Below, in pieces: positions 8,945 through 18,189 of a stretch of DNA of 49,276 bases. The translations under genes and the position numbers were made by a program. The DNA is from Cudoniella acicularis (taxonomy: Eukaryota > Ascomycota > Leotiomycetes > Helotiales > Helotiaceae): the NCBI GenBank assembly GCA_013054445.1, contig JAAMPI010000234.1, positions 1 through 49,276 on the forward strand. Reading direction: 5' to 3'. Every line of letters begins with the position of its first letter. Positions within the stretch are counted from its first letter, which is position 1. The notes beneath the pieces are model-generated. The model searched no databases and had not been told where the DNA came from. It worked only from the letters and a program-made list of their open reading frames with translations.

Positions 8945-11900
8945 TACGTACCACTGAATGATGGAATACTCCGCAGTGAGGCGGCAGCGTTGATCATAGT
9001 CTGTTCATTGGCTGCAGTGATCTCATAACATGATATTTCGTAGTGTTCAGATAGAGCGTTTTTGCAAAGCAAAATTTCTTCCTCGGAGTACGAGAGAGGC
9101 CCATGGGGGAACCGTTTGTATAAATCATCGACAGCCCGATCATCTGCAGTCCAAACAGATTTGTTGACGTTCTCACCTTGTCGTTCAGCCGTAGAGATGT
9201 TCTTGCTTAAGCTGATGCCTCTCAGCTCTTCAACTTCATGATGGATTGACTCCATTGCCTCTTGTTCAAGATAGACAGGCTCTTCAGGGTCTACGAGTTC
9301 TGACTCATCCTCATCAAATCCGTATTCGGCTGCTGATCCATTTCCTTCCTCCCCAAAACACGCTCCGTCGTTACATCCGATACCTTCGTCGAATGCGCTT
9401 GGAGCAGGCCGATCAGTCTCAAGTTCCGAGTCTGGATCCGGAAATTCAGAGGTCACAGGATGCGTATGAAGCTTTGTGTATGTGCTTGGACTCGCACTGT
9501 CTGTATTGTTTCCCCATAATCCATAGGAGCGTGCTCCAAAGCTTTCTTCGCGGACCTTTTGATGCTTCAAGACTAGAAAGCTAGAGCTTGTTCTGACCAT
9601 TTCGACATCCAAGGTGGTTACAAACTCGATACGGTCTTCGGGAGATGCCAGTCTGCCGTATCGAAACAAATCTCCAACGTCACCTGAAATCTTGAAATTC
9701 GCCGCCAGCGGACAGCCGCTGCCCATTAGCTTCATTGCGGTGTCAATAACCTGCAGAACAAACAGCGAGAACCTCACACGTTTGATCATTTTGTGGCAGG
9801 TGCAGTATTACAATCTTGGGCGTTGGGGATTGTGAAGCTGTGGGTAAGGGAGCCGGTCGAAAGTACATCCCCAGTAGCTCCCGAAACTTGATGCCGTTCT
9901 TGGCGGAGTTCCACTTTCGAAATCAGCCTGCATTGACGAACAATATGTCCTCGCGAAGGGCTGGTAAGGCGTTTAAAACGTAGGTCATTAAGCGAGAAGA
10001 CATTTTGAGACCTGGTAGTAGGAGTGACTGCATATTTTCCACTGTCAAGTCTTCGTCGTAGCCACCGTCCTGGATTGACAACTTGCCCTTGGCTGCGAGA
10101 TGGAGAAGAAATTTAGACTAGGCAGCAGTTACAGCTCGACAGTTCGCTTGAGTTTCAAGAAAGGGACGAAGAAAGGTGGAGCTGCGAGGGTTTCTCGTCA
10201 GGTATCCAAGAATATCCTTCGACACCTGATTGCCTGTTTCTTTGCAACGGTGTTTCAGGGGGTTATAGCCTTCGGATTTCTCATCTTCCTCTGCAAAGCC
10301 TATGTTTGCGTAGTAATTGTCGTCATTGTAATCTCGTCGTACGATTGAGCGGCCGGACTTTGACATCCCTGGGACTGCAGGACTAGCGCGATCCAGAATG
10401 GCTTTAAACCCACGCAAATTGGCGTCGTCGTTCGATTTATCTAGGGAATGGAAACCTCTTTCATGAGTAGATACACTTCCATCATCTTCGCGCGGGCAAA
10501 GGCAGTGCTGATTCCTTGCAATGAGAGAAGTGACCTGCCTCATAGTTGATTCCGCTCCCTGCAAAGGGTGGTTCTGTACGTCCTTCTTCAATTGTTGTAA
10601 GGAGACGTATTGAAACGGTAAGATTGCCAGTATCTGGATAGCCTCATAGGATACTTGGCCCAGAGGCTATTAGAGTTGAAGAAAACTTCGGCACGCAATA
10701 GACCAGTATTTGCTGCGAAATAAGAAGGTAGGGATCGGACTTTGATGGGACTGACCGTGTCTAGAGGTTTTATCTTAATCCATAAGTCTTCTCGCACACC
10801 GGGATTTGAGTCTGAACTATTTGCCCGAGAATTTGAGAAGGTTCCAATCCTGATCCTTTGGTATACGGGAGAGAAGCAACGAAGGCCAACGTTCTGAAAA
10901 AGCCAGTCTTGGTGGTCAGTAGATGGACACCGGTTAATAAGTTCCACTAAGTCCCTCTGCGTGATCTCTGGAATCGAAATCTCTGTTTGTTGACCTGTTG
11001 CGCCATCAGCTTTCTTCACAGCTTCTGTATAAAGCTTCATGCGCTTTTCGACCAATTCTTGAACCAATATGCTGTCCCATGGGTATTCTTTGGCAAGGTT
11101 TGCGAAGCATCTCCTTTGACAGCACTCCTCTGCAATCGTAGGAATGAGCTCTTCCAAGTCGACGATCCACCTGTCAAGGGCGTTGATGATCTGTTCCAAG
11201 AGGTGGCAGCAATACGCAACTGAGAAGCGACCACGATGCAATCCTTTGTGTTCCAGTTCCAGGTTCTGTAGCCGATTCACCAGCCTATCGCGCCGCATTC
11301 GAAGTTGGGAGTACGCGGTAATGTGGGAATGGCGCAGAGACTGGATGTAGCATTGGTCTGGAGGAGATGAGAAGTTTCCAGCCCTCAAGAGCGCCGTTTG
11401 GGTATTCGATTCGTCATCCGACCTACTAGCATTAACGGATACGCGATTTGAGAGGGGATTGTGTTTGCTCACTCTATATAATCTTGCGCGGCCACATCCC
11501 CGTTGCCAGCAGATATAATCATCTCAACGTCATGGTGTTGTAGCCGCTGCTCAACTAGTGGGATATCCTCCGGCGTGTCAAGCATGCTCGCGTCGCTGTT
11601 GTGCTGAGCACCGGGGCCCATGATGTTCTCTGCAATGCTCCAGATTCGCGTCTTGCGGGTGCGCCCGATGAATTAGTTTTACTGTCGCGCATCCGTAAAT
11701 GCCGCAGAGGGAAGTTGAACGTTTGCCGAGGTGTTATTGCATTGAATGCGATGGTCGACGAAGAATAAAATAAATTGATATCTTTCAAACCTAAAGGCAT
11801 TCCTCTTAGCAATTCACTTGGAGGTACAGTACTAGTCAATAGTCTGAGCCATCGCTTATTTCAGGGGCTTACCCCACATCGTTTTGAGGTCTCTAATAGC

Positions 11901-12260
11901 CATTCTTGGAGGAAAATCATGGCAGAAACCTGGTGATCAACTCACAGATGGAACAAAGGAACAAGACACCAAATATGCGAATGGCGAGGATACTTATGAA
12001 ACACGACCAATAAATAGACCTAAGAGCAATGAGCGGGGGTTTTTGTCATCTTGGATAAGAAGTCTGGTGATCTGAAATATGGTGGCGAAGGGCTTGAAGT
12101 TTGAAGACGGGAAATGCAGGGTTTGCCCAGGCTGGCAGCATTTAACATGTCTTTCGACGGTTTTCTGGGATTGATAGAAATGCATAGTTTAAGATAGAAC
12201 GTCAATGATGCTAGTGGGGGGACTCGTCTATTACTCTGCCAACTTGATTTATGCCTTTTC

Positions 12261-15200
12261 TCAATCATCTCTCTTCCCCTCCTGAACTGGGCGTCTCAAT
12301 CCAGCAACTCCCATAGCAGAGACTGCAGCCTCAATCTTCTTGTACGCGGCTGTAAACGGTGGGTAAAGGAAAGGGCGAAGATCGAAGCGGTTGTCATCGG
12401 GAGAGTCTTTCCTGTGGTTAGCCCACTTCTCTATACGAATAGATCCGATGTTTTGCACTTCGATATATAGTTTTTGGTCATATCATTACTCTGAAGATAG
12501 GAAGAGTCACTTACATGCTTCCATATGCACAGATGGAGTTAGGGTCGTCACTAAGATTATTAGCACTCATTTCCCTAGTAACTTGGGGCAGAAGGACTTA
12601 CTCTTATGGCGATTGATTGAATAGAACCAGAAGAATCTCTTCACTTTCTCTGCAATTTCGTGCGGAGACAACACATCCCCCCACAGGTGTAAAAGCTTGG
12701 CTGTTGATAATAGGAGAGTTAGTAATTTACTCTTTGGGTGTGATTCGTGAGGAGATGCGGAGATAAGATCCCAAACGGGATGTCTTTGGAGGAATTGCAG
12801 AAGAGGAAGCAAGATCTGAGTCAAGTGCACCGAGGGGTGGGAGACAAACGCCCCCGTTACGTACCGAACATGCCATAAGCCCCTAATTTCTCTACCTTCC
12901 TCAATCTGCCGAATCTGTCTGGCGTTAGTATCTTTTATCATTATAGAGATTCGAGACAGTGTCGTCTATGCCCTTAATTGGACTCAAAGAGGCAATCGCT
13001 GTATAGGGAAGATAAATAAGACGGTTTTCAGCGAAAATTTAACTTACACCGAGAGCTCATCGTAGCTCATGCCCATATCTACCTCGTCGCTTTGGACGTA
13101 GTCTTCTGTGATAGGTTCTGCGAACATCGGGCGGTTAGCAGATTGCTTCTTTTAGAGGGTTTCAGGAGTTTGCATAGAGTAACTACTCATAATAAAGTCC
13201 AAAATAAGAAACATTCGGCTCCCCGGTTACCCACCAAGTTCTGCAGTGGGAGGTGCAGTTACAAAGTCGATGAGCAACGGCATGTCCCACTTCTCCGCTG
13301 CATGGATGATGAAACGTTTGAGGTCCTATTGGAGGGTCAGTTCAGTTCTTTTAAGCTTTGGGTGCTAGGATATTTTTGATGTCCGGACTTAGCCCACAAA
13401 CTTGCTGCTTCTTTGGGCACCTACTTTCTTCGAGATTGATCCGATAGGATTTATGTCTCCGGAGCTGCACTGTAGAAGGGAGTTAGTGAGTGCTTATTTG
13501 AGGCTGTCTTGGCAGGAGAGGAGAAATTGTGAGGGGGACGAAAATCAGCGTGACCCGGATCCTCCCCTCTCACAGAAACCTTGGCAGCCAGGATGCCTTT
13601 TGAGAACGGGAGGAAACGGGGAGAAGACAAGAGGTTGTACCAAGTGCAAAGGGAAGTAAGAAGCAAAGACACGAATATGCTTACATCGTACTTTGTGAAG
13701 TACCCACGCAAAGATTCGTCAACATTCGCAGAAGAGAGGACGAGAAGTGATCCGGATACTGCTCGTCCAAAGCAGATTGACGGTACTAATTGGGCGAACA
13801 AATAGGAAAGCTGGTACCGTTAACAAGCGATTCCGTTACGTTCCGGCTGAGAATACTCACAACCATCCTCACTCTTGCCTGAATATTCTGTATAGCTAAG
13901 TTCTGAACCACGGAGCCTCTATCGGTCTTGTATCTTGGCATAACGCGGGTCACGGCAGCAAAGAGCGTAAGAATTGCATTGACGACCGTATCGATGTCAA
14001 AGTTCAGATGGTACCTGTATCCATGCATTGTTAGCACGACTATCTTCGGACAGCTTGTGGTGCCAAAATCATGGCTTTAGTCTCCTAGAACTAGAGCGGA
14101 TAGATGCTTACGAGCCAATTTTTTCAGCAAGCTCACGTGCTCGGTTCCGAGTATCCAAGGAGCTATTCTTTGCCATACCCATGTAAGCTGAAACGAAGAG
14201 TCTTCTAGCAATGTCCTCCGGGGTTCGAGGTCTCCACGAGCTACTGGCATCCTCGCCGACTATCTGAAGCAGATCTCCGAGTGCCTGGTTGTTGCCTTCT
14301 TGGATTTCAGCACAGACGAGCTTGCACATAGAGAAGACTATGCAAGCCGTGGCGCAACTATCAATCCCCCCAGATAAGGGCAAGAAAAACCCTGCCTGGC
14401 GGGACCGACGCAAAAAATCCCACAGGAAACAAGCTATGTAGGACAGGGGAATTAGCAAATTATTCTTTTTGGGGTGGGGGGTTGGGTTCGGGAGATATGT
14501 ATGCTCCTCAGACATGTTTCTTGAGGGACTTCCCAGGAGACAGTCGGAGATAGGGTTATTATCCTTCTCCACGTACCTGGGCCGAGCATAATTTCGTCCT
14601 CTGCTTTATAGTAGAGCGGTTCAAAGCCTTTAGAAGGAGAGACTCTGAAGTCAAATTCCTCAGGAGGAGTCGACAGGGAGAAGTTCACCTCAATACGTTG
14701 ATAACCAAGTGTCTCTCGGGCTTGCATTGCCCGTGATTTGGCCTGCCGGTAACTTCGTACTTCATCCAGATCCACAACTTTTATGAGAGTTAGTATTGCC
14801 AAGTCAGGTGGAATTAGGAGTTTTTGCAGGTCCCCGCGAGTCGTCCGCTCCTGAGATATGAAGAAGTAGACATCCGCAAGATTGCCAAAATGAGAATTAA
14901 TACACCAACAAATAAGGCTTACCGGCTGTGATAACCTCAACATCTTTGAGAGAAAACCTAGATAGTTAAAGAGTTAGAATTTCCTGTTAGACCTTGTCTC
15001 AGGGGGACTGACTGAGACGCCTGGGCCACAATCTTCCCATTCACGATAATCATGCTGCATCCGTCGTAGTACAGCCGATCGCCATCACCTGAGAAAAGCC
15101 GAGTTAGTATGCCTCTTTTAGAGATTATCGGGAACTGCGGGAGTTGTTCGACTCCTAAGACATATCTAAGGAGTAGAAACTCATTGGACATCCCGAGAGG

Positions 15201-17587
15201 GGGAATAATGCTCTCTGCGAATTTGACTCACATCCACGCTGATTAGCTGCTCGTAGTTAGCAAATATTTTTCTTAGAATGTTTCCAGAGAAGACAAAACA
15301 ATGTCGTAGGACTAGAGAGTGCAGGAGATAATACGAAATAGGGAAGCCTCTTTACTTACCATAAAGGTAGATACCACCGCTGTTTGGGAAGAAAGTGTTA
15401 GTATCACATCCTCGAAAAGAGTTGGGGTGTATCGGGAGGCGTATTAGAATTTTCCAGTGCTACGATGCGCTCTTTGAGCCACCTCAAATATGCATTGCTG
15501 TGCAACATAGGTGGTGGGGGAATTCACGAACCATTTGGCTGTAGCTGATTTAATGAGATCGATCCGGGTGTCAAGTTTACGCAGCTCATGATGTGATCCA
15601 GACTATGTGTTTTCAGAGTCAGCATTGCCTAATAGGGTAGAAGTTGAGTGTCTCGAGTTTGAGTAGATGTGAGTAGACGTGAGTAGATGTGAGTAAAATT
15701 TCATTAAGACATTCAATTAATGAAGCAATACTCGGAAAAGAAGTAGACTTACTGAATTAGTAAGTATCTCTACTCCGTCAAGAGAGAGAGAAATATGCGG
15801 AGATTGAGCTGTTCGAGATCTCGGTGTTAGTACTATCCCTTTAGGGAGGCTTCAGGTGTAGCGAGCTGGAAAACGCAATAATTGAGGTGCTGTAAGCCGC
15901 TCTTGAGCTACCTCAAACATGCGCTGCATAAAGGAAAGGGATGGTAAATACGAACGAGTGAACTATTAATAACGGGGGAGTTAGCTTTTTCCTTATTAAG
16001 AATGTTTCGGGAGGACGGGAGGTTGTAGTAGAGGAGAAAGTTTCCTAAACAGGATGTCTTCAGAAGGGAAGTTTTAGGAGAGCTCCCCGTTACGAACCAT
16101 TTCTTCGCACGTCTCAGCACCGAAACAGGTGTCGAGTGTAGAGATGACTGTTTATACCAATTAGTAATTAGCCATTAAAGATTGTTTCAAGAAGAGATAG
16201 AATAAGAGGCTCATTGCAGAGAAAGCTAAGCGTAAGAGATAAAGTAGGAGGAAGCCGAAGCAAAGATAGTGGGAGAAAGCCCGTCCCTATTACGTACCTG
16301 CATCACCAATTGGACATTTGTCCTGCCCAGTGAGCTTTTGGATACATTGGGGGAGATGGGTGTGCTCCTCAACGACTCTAACGCCCTTCCAAGGTGTGAA
16401 GTCTATTGGGGTTGAGATATTAGCAAGCAATGTCAGTGACTGGGATTGGGAGAGCTTAAAGTCGTCTAGAAAGGGGAGTCCGAGCAACACGTACATCGCA
16501 TCTCTCTGTAGTTGCCATCTTGTGCAAGCGATAATTTAGGACGGATCAACAGCTATTTATAGGTTTAGAGTCAGCACAACTTCTTTCAATAGGGGTCGAG
16601 GCGAAGGAGGTGTAAAAAGAAAGTTTCAAGTTCAGACAAAAGGGAAATGGACTGAGAATACATACAATCTGTTTGTTGTAGCACAAGATACGGCAATTGT
16701 AAAGCACTGCAGAAACTCTGCGGGTTAGCATTTCCTGTTCCAGCAATATCCGAGTAGAAATATGAGGAATTTCCCTCCCTTCGATGTTCTCCACTAGCTT
16801 TTGGGGGGGAGGGGACGAGATGGTGAAGATATCTCTTAACCGCTGATATTGAGATATGGAATACATGCCGTTTCTGTGTCTTATCGGAGCTCCCAGATCT
16901 AGTAAGATATCTTGCTGTCCAGGATTTAAATGTTAGCATTACCTCTCTGTGAAAGGCTTTAAGGAGTAGTAGAATACGCACACAGTCCTCGTGACTAATG
17001 ATCTCGGCCAAACTCTCCCAGGAGTGATCGGTCAAATCCAATTCAGCAAAATGGTCAAGACAACCTGCGAACATCAGGAAGTCAGCAAGTTACTTCCCCT
17101 AGGGGTTCGAGGGTTTGCATAGAGTACTTGTCTCCGGAGCACGCATTAAGTAATTACTTATAAAAGAATCTGAAATAAAAGAAAGTTGGCTCCTGATAAC
17201 GCACCATATCCAGTCACCTCCAATTCCGGCTATTCATAATCAGCGGCAATCCATGGAAAGTGTGAATATCTCAAAACAATATATTGTCCAGATTTAACCA
17301 CCGGCAAACAAGTACATACCCCAACTCTGAGAGTTGCACTATTGAAAGTTAGTAAATGCCTAATTAGGACCAAAGGATCAAGGAGGATTTGTCGCGAGTT
17401 TCATAATTCTGTCGCAATGAATAGGTTTACAACTCAAGAGTTTAGCCAAAATAGAGAGGATATGCTCTAAAATTACCTACCCTTTGGCCTTTGCCTGACG
17501 AATAGATTCGATAATACGGTCTCTGTTTCCCACGAAGTCCAGAGCCCACTGATTAAGGTTGCAACTTGCAAGGATAGCGAGCTGCAT
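12261..17587 (-). CDS. QNS1: Glutamine-dependent NAD+ synthetase with 27 exons
   Basis: Makes NAD+ from deamido-NAD+ using ATP and glutamine. Exons joined by hand: 17587-17481, 17338-17320, 17229-17205, 17064-16982, 16914-16869, 16706-16666, 16552-16495, 16402-16298, 16147-16098, 15962-15956, 15808-15753, 15602-15532, 15379-15360, 15246-15232, 15088-15013, 14957-14923, 14777-14577, 14433-14112, 14014-13861, 13810-13685, 13469-13425, 13325-13235, 13117-13048, 12914-12865, 12700-12602, 12550-12515, 12406-12261. They total 2154 nt (717 residues; yeast Qns1 is 714) with no stop. Nitrilase-like glutaminase triad: E44 (PELEV), K113 (LLIRPK), C175 (ETCEE). The ATP loop SGGIDS is at 359-364, with QNIQARVRM and [12 protein letters not shown] downstream. 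The start [18 protein letters not shown] matches the family N-terminus. The 26 introns are 50-215 nt, mostly longer than 90, and several are homologous to each other. Intron 5 could instead use a GT donor, adding five residues. Confidence 0.93.
12701..12864 (-). repeat. Introner-like intron family C, copy 2 (intron 24 of QNS1)
   Basis: A 164-nt intron beginning GTACGTAACGGGGG. It matches intron 9 at the start, at AAAGACATCCCGTTTGGGA and at its end, with about 30 nt extra sequence between. Its first ~28 nt also resemble the start of intron 8. Confidence 0.7.
13118..13234 (-). repeat. Introner-like intron family A, copy 2 (intron 22 of QNS1)
   Basis: A 117-nt intron, donor GTGGGT, acceptor GATGTTCGCAG, homologous along most of its length to intron 3 (17065-17204), with small deletions. 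Both interrupt codons after the first base (phase 1). Confidence 0.85.
15247..15359 (-). repeat. Introner-like intron family C, copy 4 (intron 13 of QNS1)
   Basis: A 113-nt intron whose 3' half (GGAAACATTCTAAGAAAAAT then ATTTGCTAACT) matches the 3' half of intron 9. The 5' half is not clearly related. Confidence 0.5.
15380..15531 (-). repeat. Introner-like intron family B, copy 2 (intron 12 of QNS1)
   Basis: A 152-nt intron, donor GTTCGTG, acceptor CAAACAG. It carries GCATATTTGAGGTGGCTCAA followed by AGAGCG, AGCAC and GATACTAACAC in the same order as intron 10. Confidence 0.75.
15663..15697. repeat. Short tandem repeat inside intron 11 of QNS1
   Basis: Three near-perfect copies of a 12-bp unit (gagtagatgtga) on the plus strand, inside the 150-nt intron 15603-15752. 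Confidence 0.8.
15809..15955 (-). repeat. Introner-like intron family B, copy 1 (intron 10 of QNS1)
   Basis: A 147-nt intron, donor GTTCGTA, acceptor CGAACAG. It shares GCATGTTTGAGGTAGCTCAA followed by GAGCG, an AGCAC box, and AGTACTAACAC near the branch site with intron 12. Confidence 0.75.
15963..16097 (-). repeat. Introner-like intron family C, copy 1 (intron 9 of QNS1)
   Basis: A 135-nt intron beginning GTTCGTAACGGGG. It shares this start, an AAGACATCCYGTTTRGGA block and the end CTAACTCYCCYRTTATYAAY+AG with intron 24 (12701-12864). It shares GAAACATTCTTAATAAG...GCTAACT with intron 13 (15247-15359). Confidence 0.7.
16148..16297 (-). repeat. Introner-like intron family C, copy 3 (intron 8 of QNS1)
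   Basis: A 150-nt intron. Its start GTACGTAATAGGGACGGG then CTTTCTCCCA parallels intron 24. Its 3' part TTGAAACAATCTTTAATGGC then TAATTACT parallels introns 9 and 13. The middle is diverged. Confidence 0.55.
17065..17204 (-). repeat. Introner-like intron family A, copy 1 (intron 3 of QNS1)
   Basis: A 140-nt intron, donor GTGCGT, acceptor GATGTTCGCAG. Shared with intron 22 in the same order: an AGCC box near the donor, TTTCTT..TTT, CTTTTATAAGTA/CTTTATTATGAGTA, TTACT, CTATGCAAAC, AACCCCTAGGGGAAG/AACCCTCTAAAAGAAG, TTGCTGAC/CTGCTAAC and GATGTTCGCAG. The match runs nearly end to end, beyond what splice signals explain. Confidence 0.85.
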
Positions 17588-18189
17588 TTTGAATGGGGAT
17601 GATAAATGGCGTGTTTAAAATGACGAGGATGAGGGGTGCTGGTTGCTTAAGTACCTCATGGTTGGGATACAAATGAGTCAGAGCGCTGGGCTAGCCTTGA
17701 ATGGAATAGTGCCTTTTATTTATCAGTCTACCGAGGTACAAGAGCTAATCTTTGTCTCACCGCCTTCGTTCTGCCCCCATATTTTCTTACTGGCAGAACT
17801 GGGCGGTGAGACAAAGATTAGCCCTATACCTCCGTAGTTAGAAACCAGTCACACTCTACAATCTAAACATTCACAAAAGAACTGTTTAAAAACAAAAACC
17901 CAGCAATGACTGAATATAGAGAGCGATGCCATTAGTCTATGTTTCTCAGAGCATACCTGCTATAAACCCTACCAGCTTTGTAGGTGCCTTAACTAACTTG
18001 CTAGTTAGGAGACATTTATCACAGCCTGGTGAGCCGAGAATGAGTTTCGGCGGGCCCGAGGATCTACCGAAATACTGCCGAAAGCTGAGCTCTTGACCTC
18101 TATTTCACGAAGGTTTACATTTCATAGCTTGTAAACCCTAGACCCTCCTAATTCAGTATAATTAGCGCGCTTACCCACTACCAGGACCG
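17588..18189. other. Intergenic region between QNS1 and the HET pseudogene
   Basis: Upstream of QNS1, so its promoter presumably lies here; no defined promoter motif is claimed. It contains the foldback element at 17728-17837. No protein-like frame was seen in the rest. Confidence 0.6.
17728..17837. repeat. Foldback (inverted-repeat) element
   Basis: Arms of about 47 bp (17728-17774 and 17792-17837) are inverted copies. The core GCTAATCTTTGTCTCACCGC is exact, with a few mismatches outside it, and the loop is about 17 nt. It resembles a tiny MITE or a transcribed hairpin. No terminal target duplication is clear. Confidence 0.8.

Larger units (their letters stand above)
4286..11672 (-). pseudogene. 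Very large unidentified gene relic, broken by two DNA transposons and several nonsense changes
   Basis: Long, clearly protein-like minus-strand segments follow one another from about 11672 to 4286: 11672-11473, 11425-10588, 10633-9850, 9789-8946, 7597-6627, 5925-4859 and 4859-4286. They are joined by plausible introns, for example GTGAGC...TGCTAG at 11472-11426, GTAATA...CTGCAG at the 9.8-kb junction, and GTAAGT...CTATAG near 5.5 kb. In-frame stops occur at 4614 (TAA), 5607, 7414, 7570 and 10118 (TAG) and 9923 (TGA). All but the last are explained by CAG/CAA to TAG/TAA. There is also a probable one-base frameshift near 6763. Removing the hAT MITE with one target copy, or the Tc1 element with one TA, restores readable frames across both junctions. 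I recognise no family. The product would exceed 1500 residues and has a TWTWTWTW tract near 5290. A 5' exon near 11876-11935 is possible. Confidence 0.6.

Noticed and set aside
16915..16982. A 28-nt intron (GTAATG...GGACAG) in NAD+ synthetase
   Set aside because: It keeps the frame, but leaves 13 extra residues that the family lacks. Using the donor GTGCGT at 16981 gives an ordinary 67-nt intron and restores the HEDCxDILLD junction.
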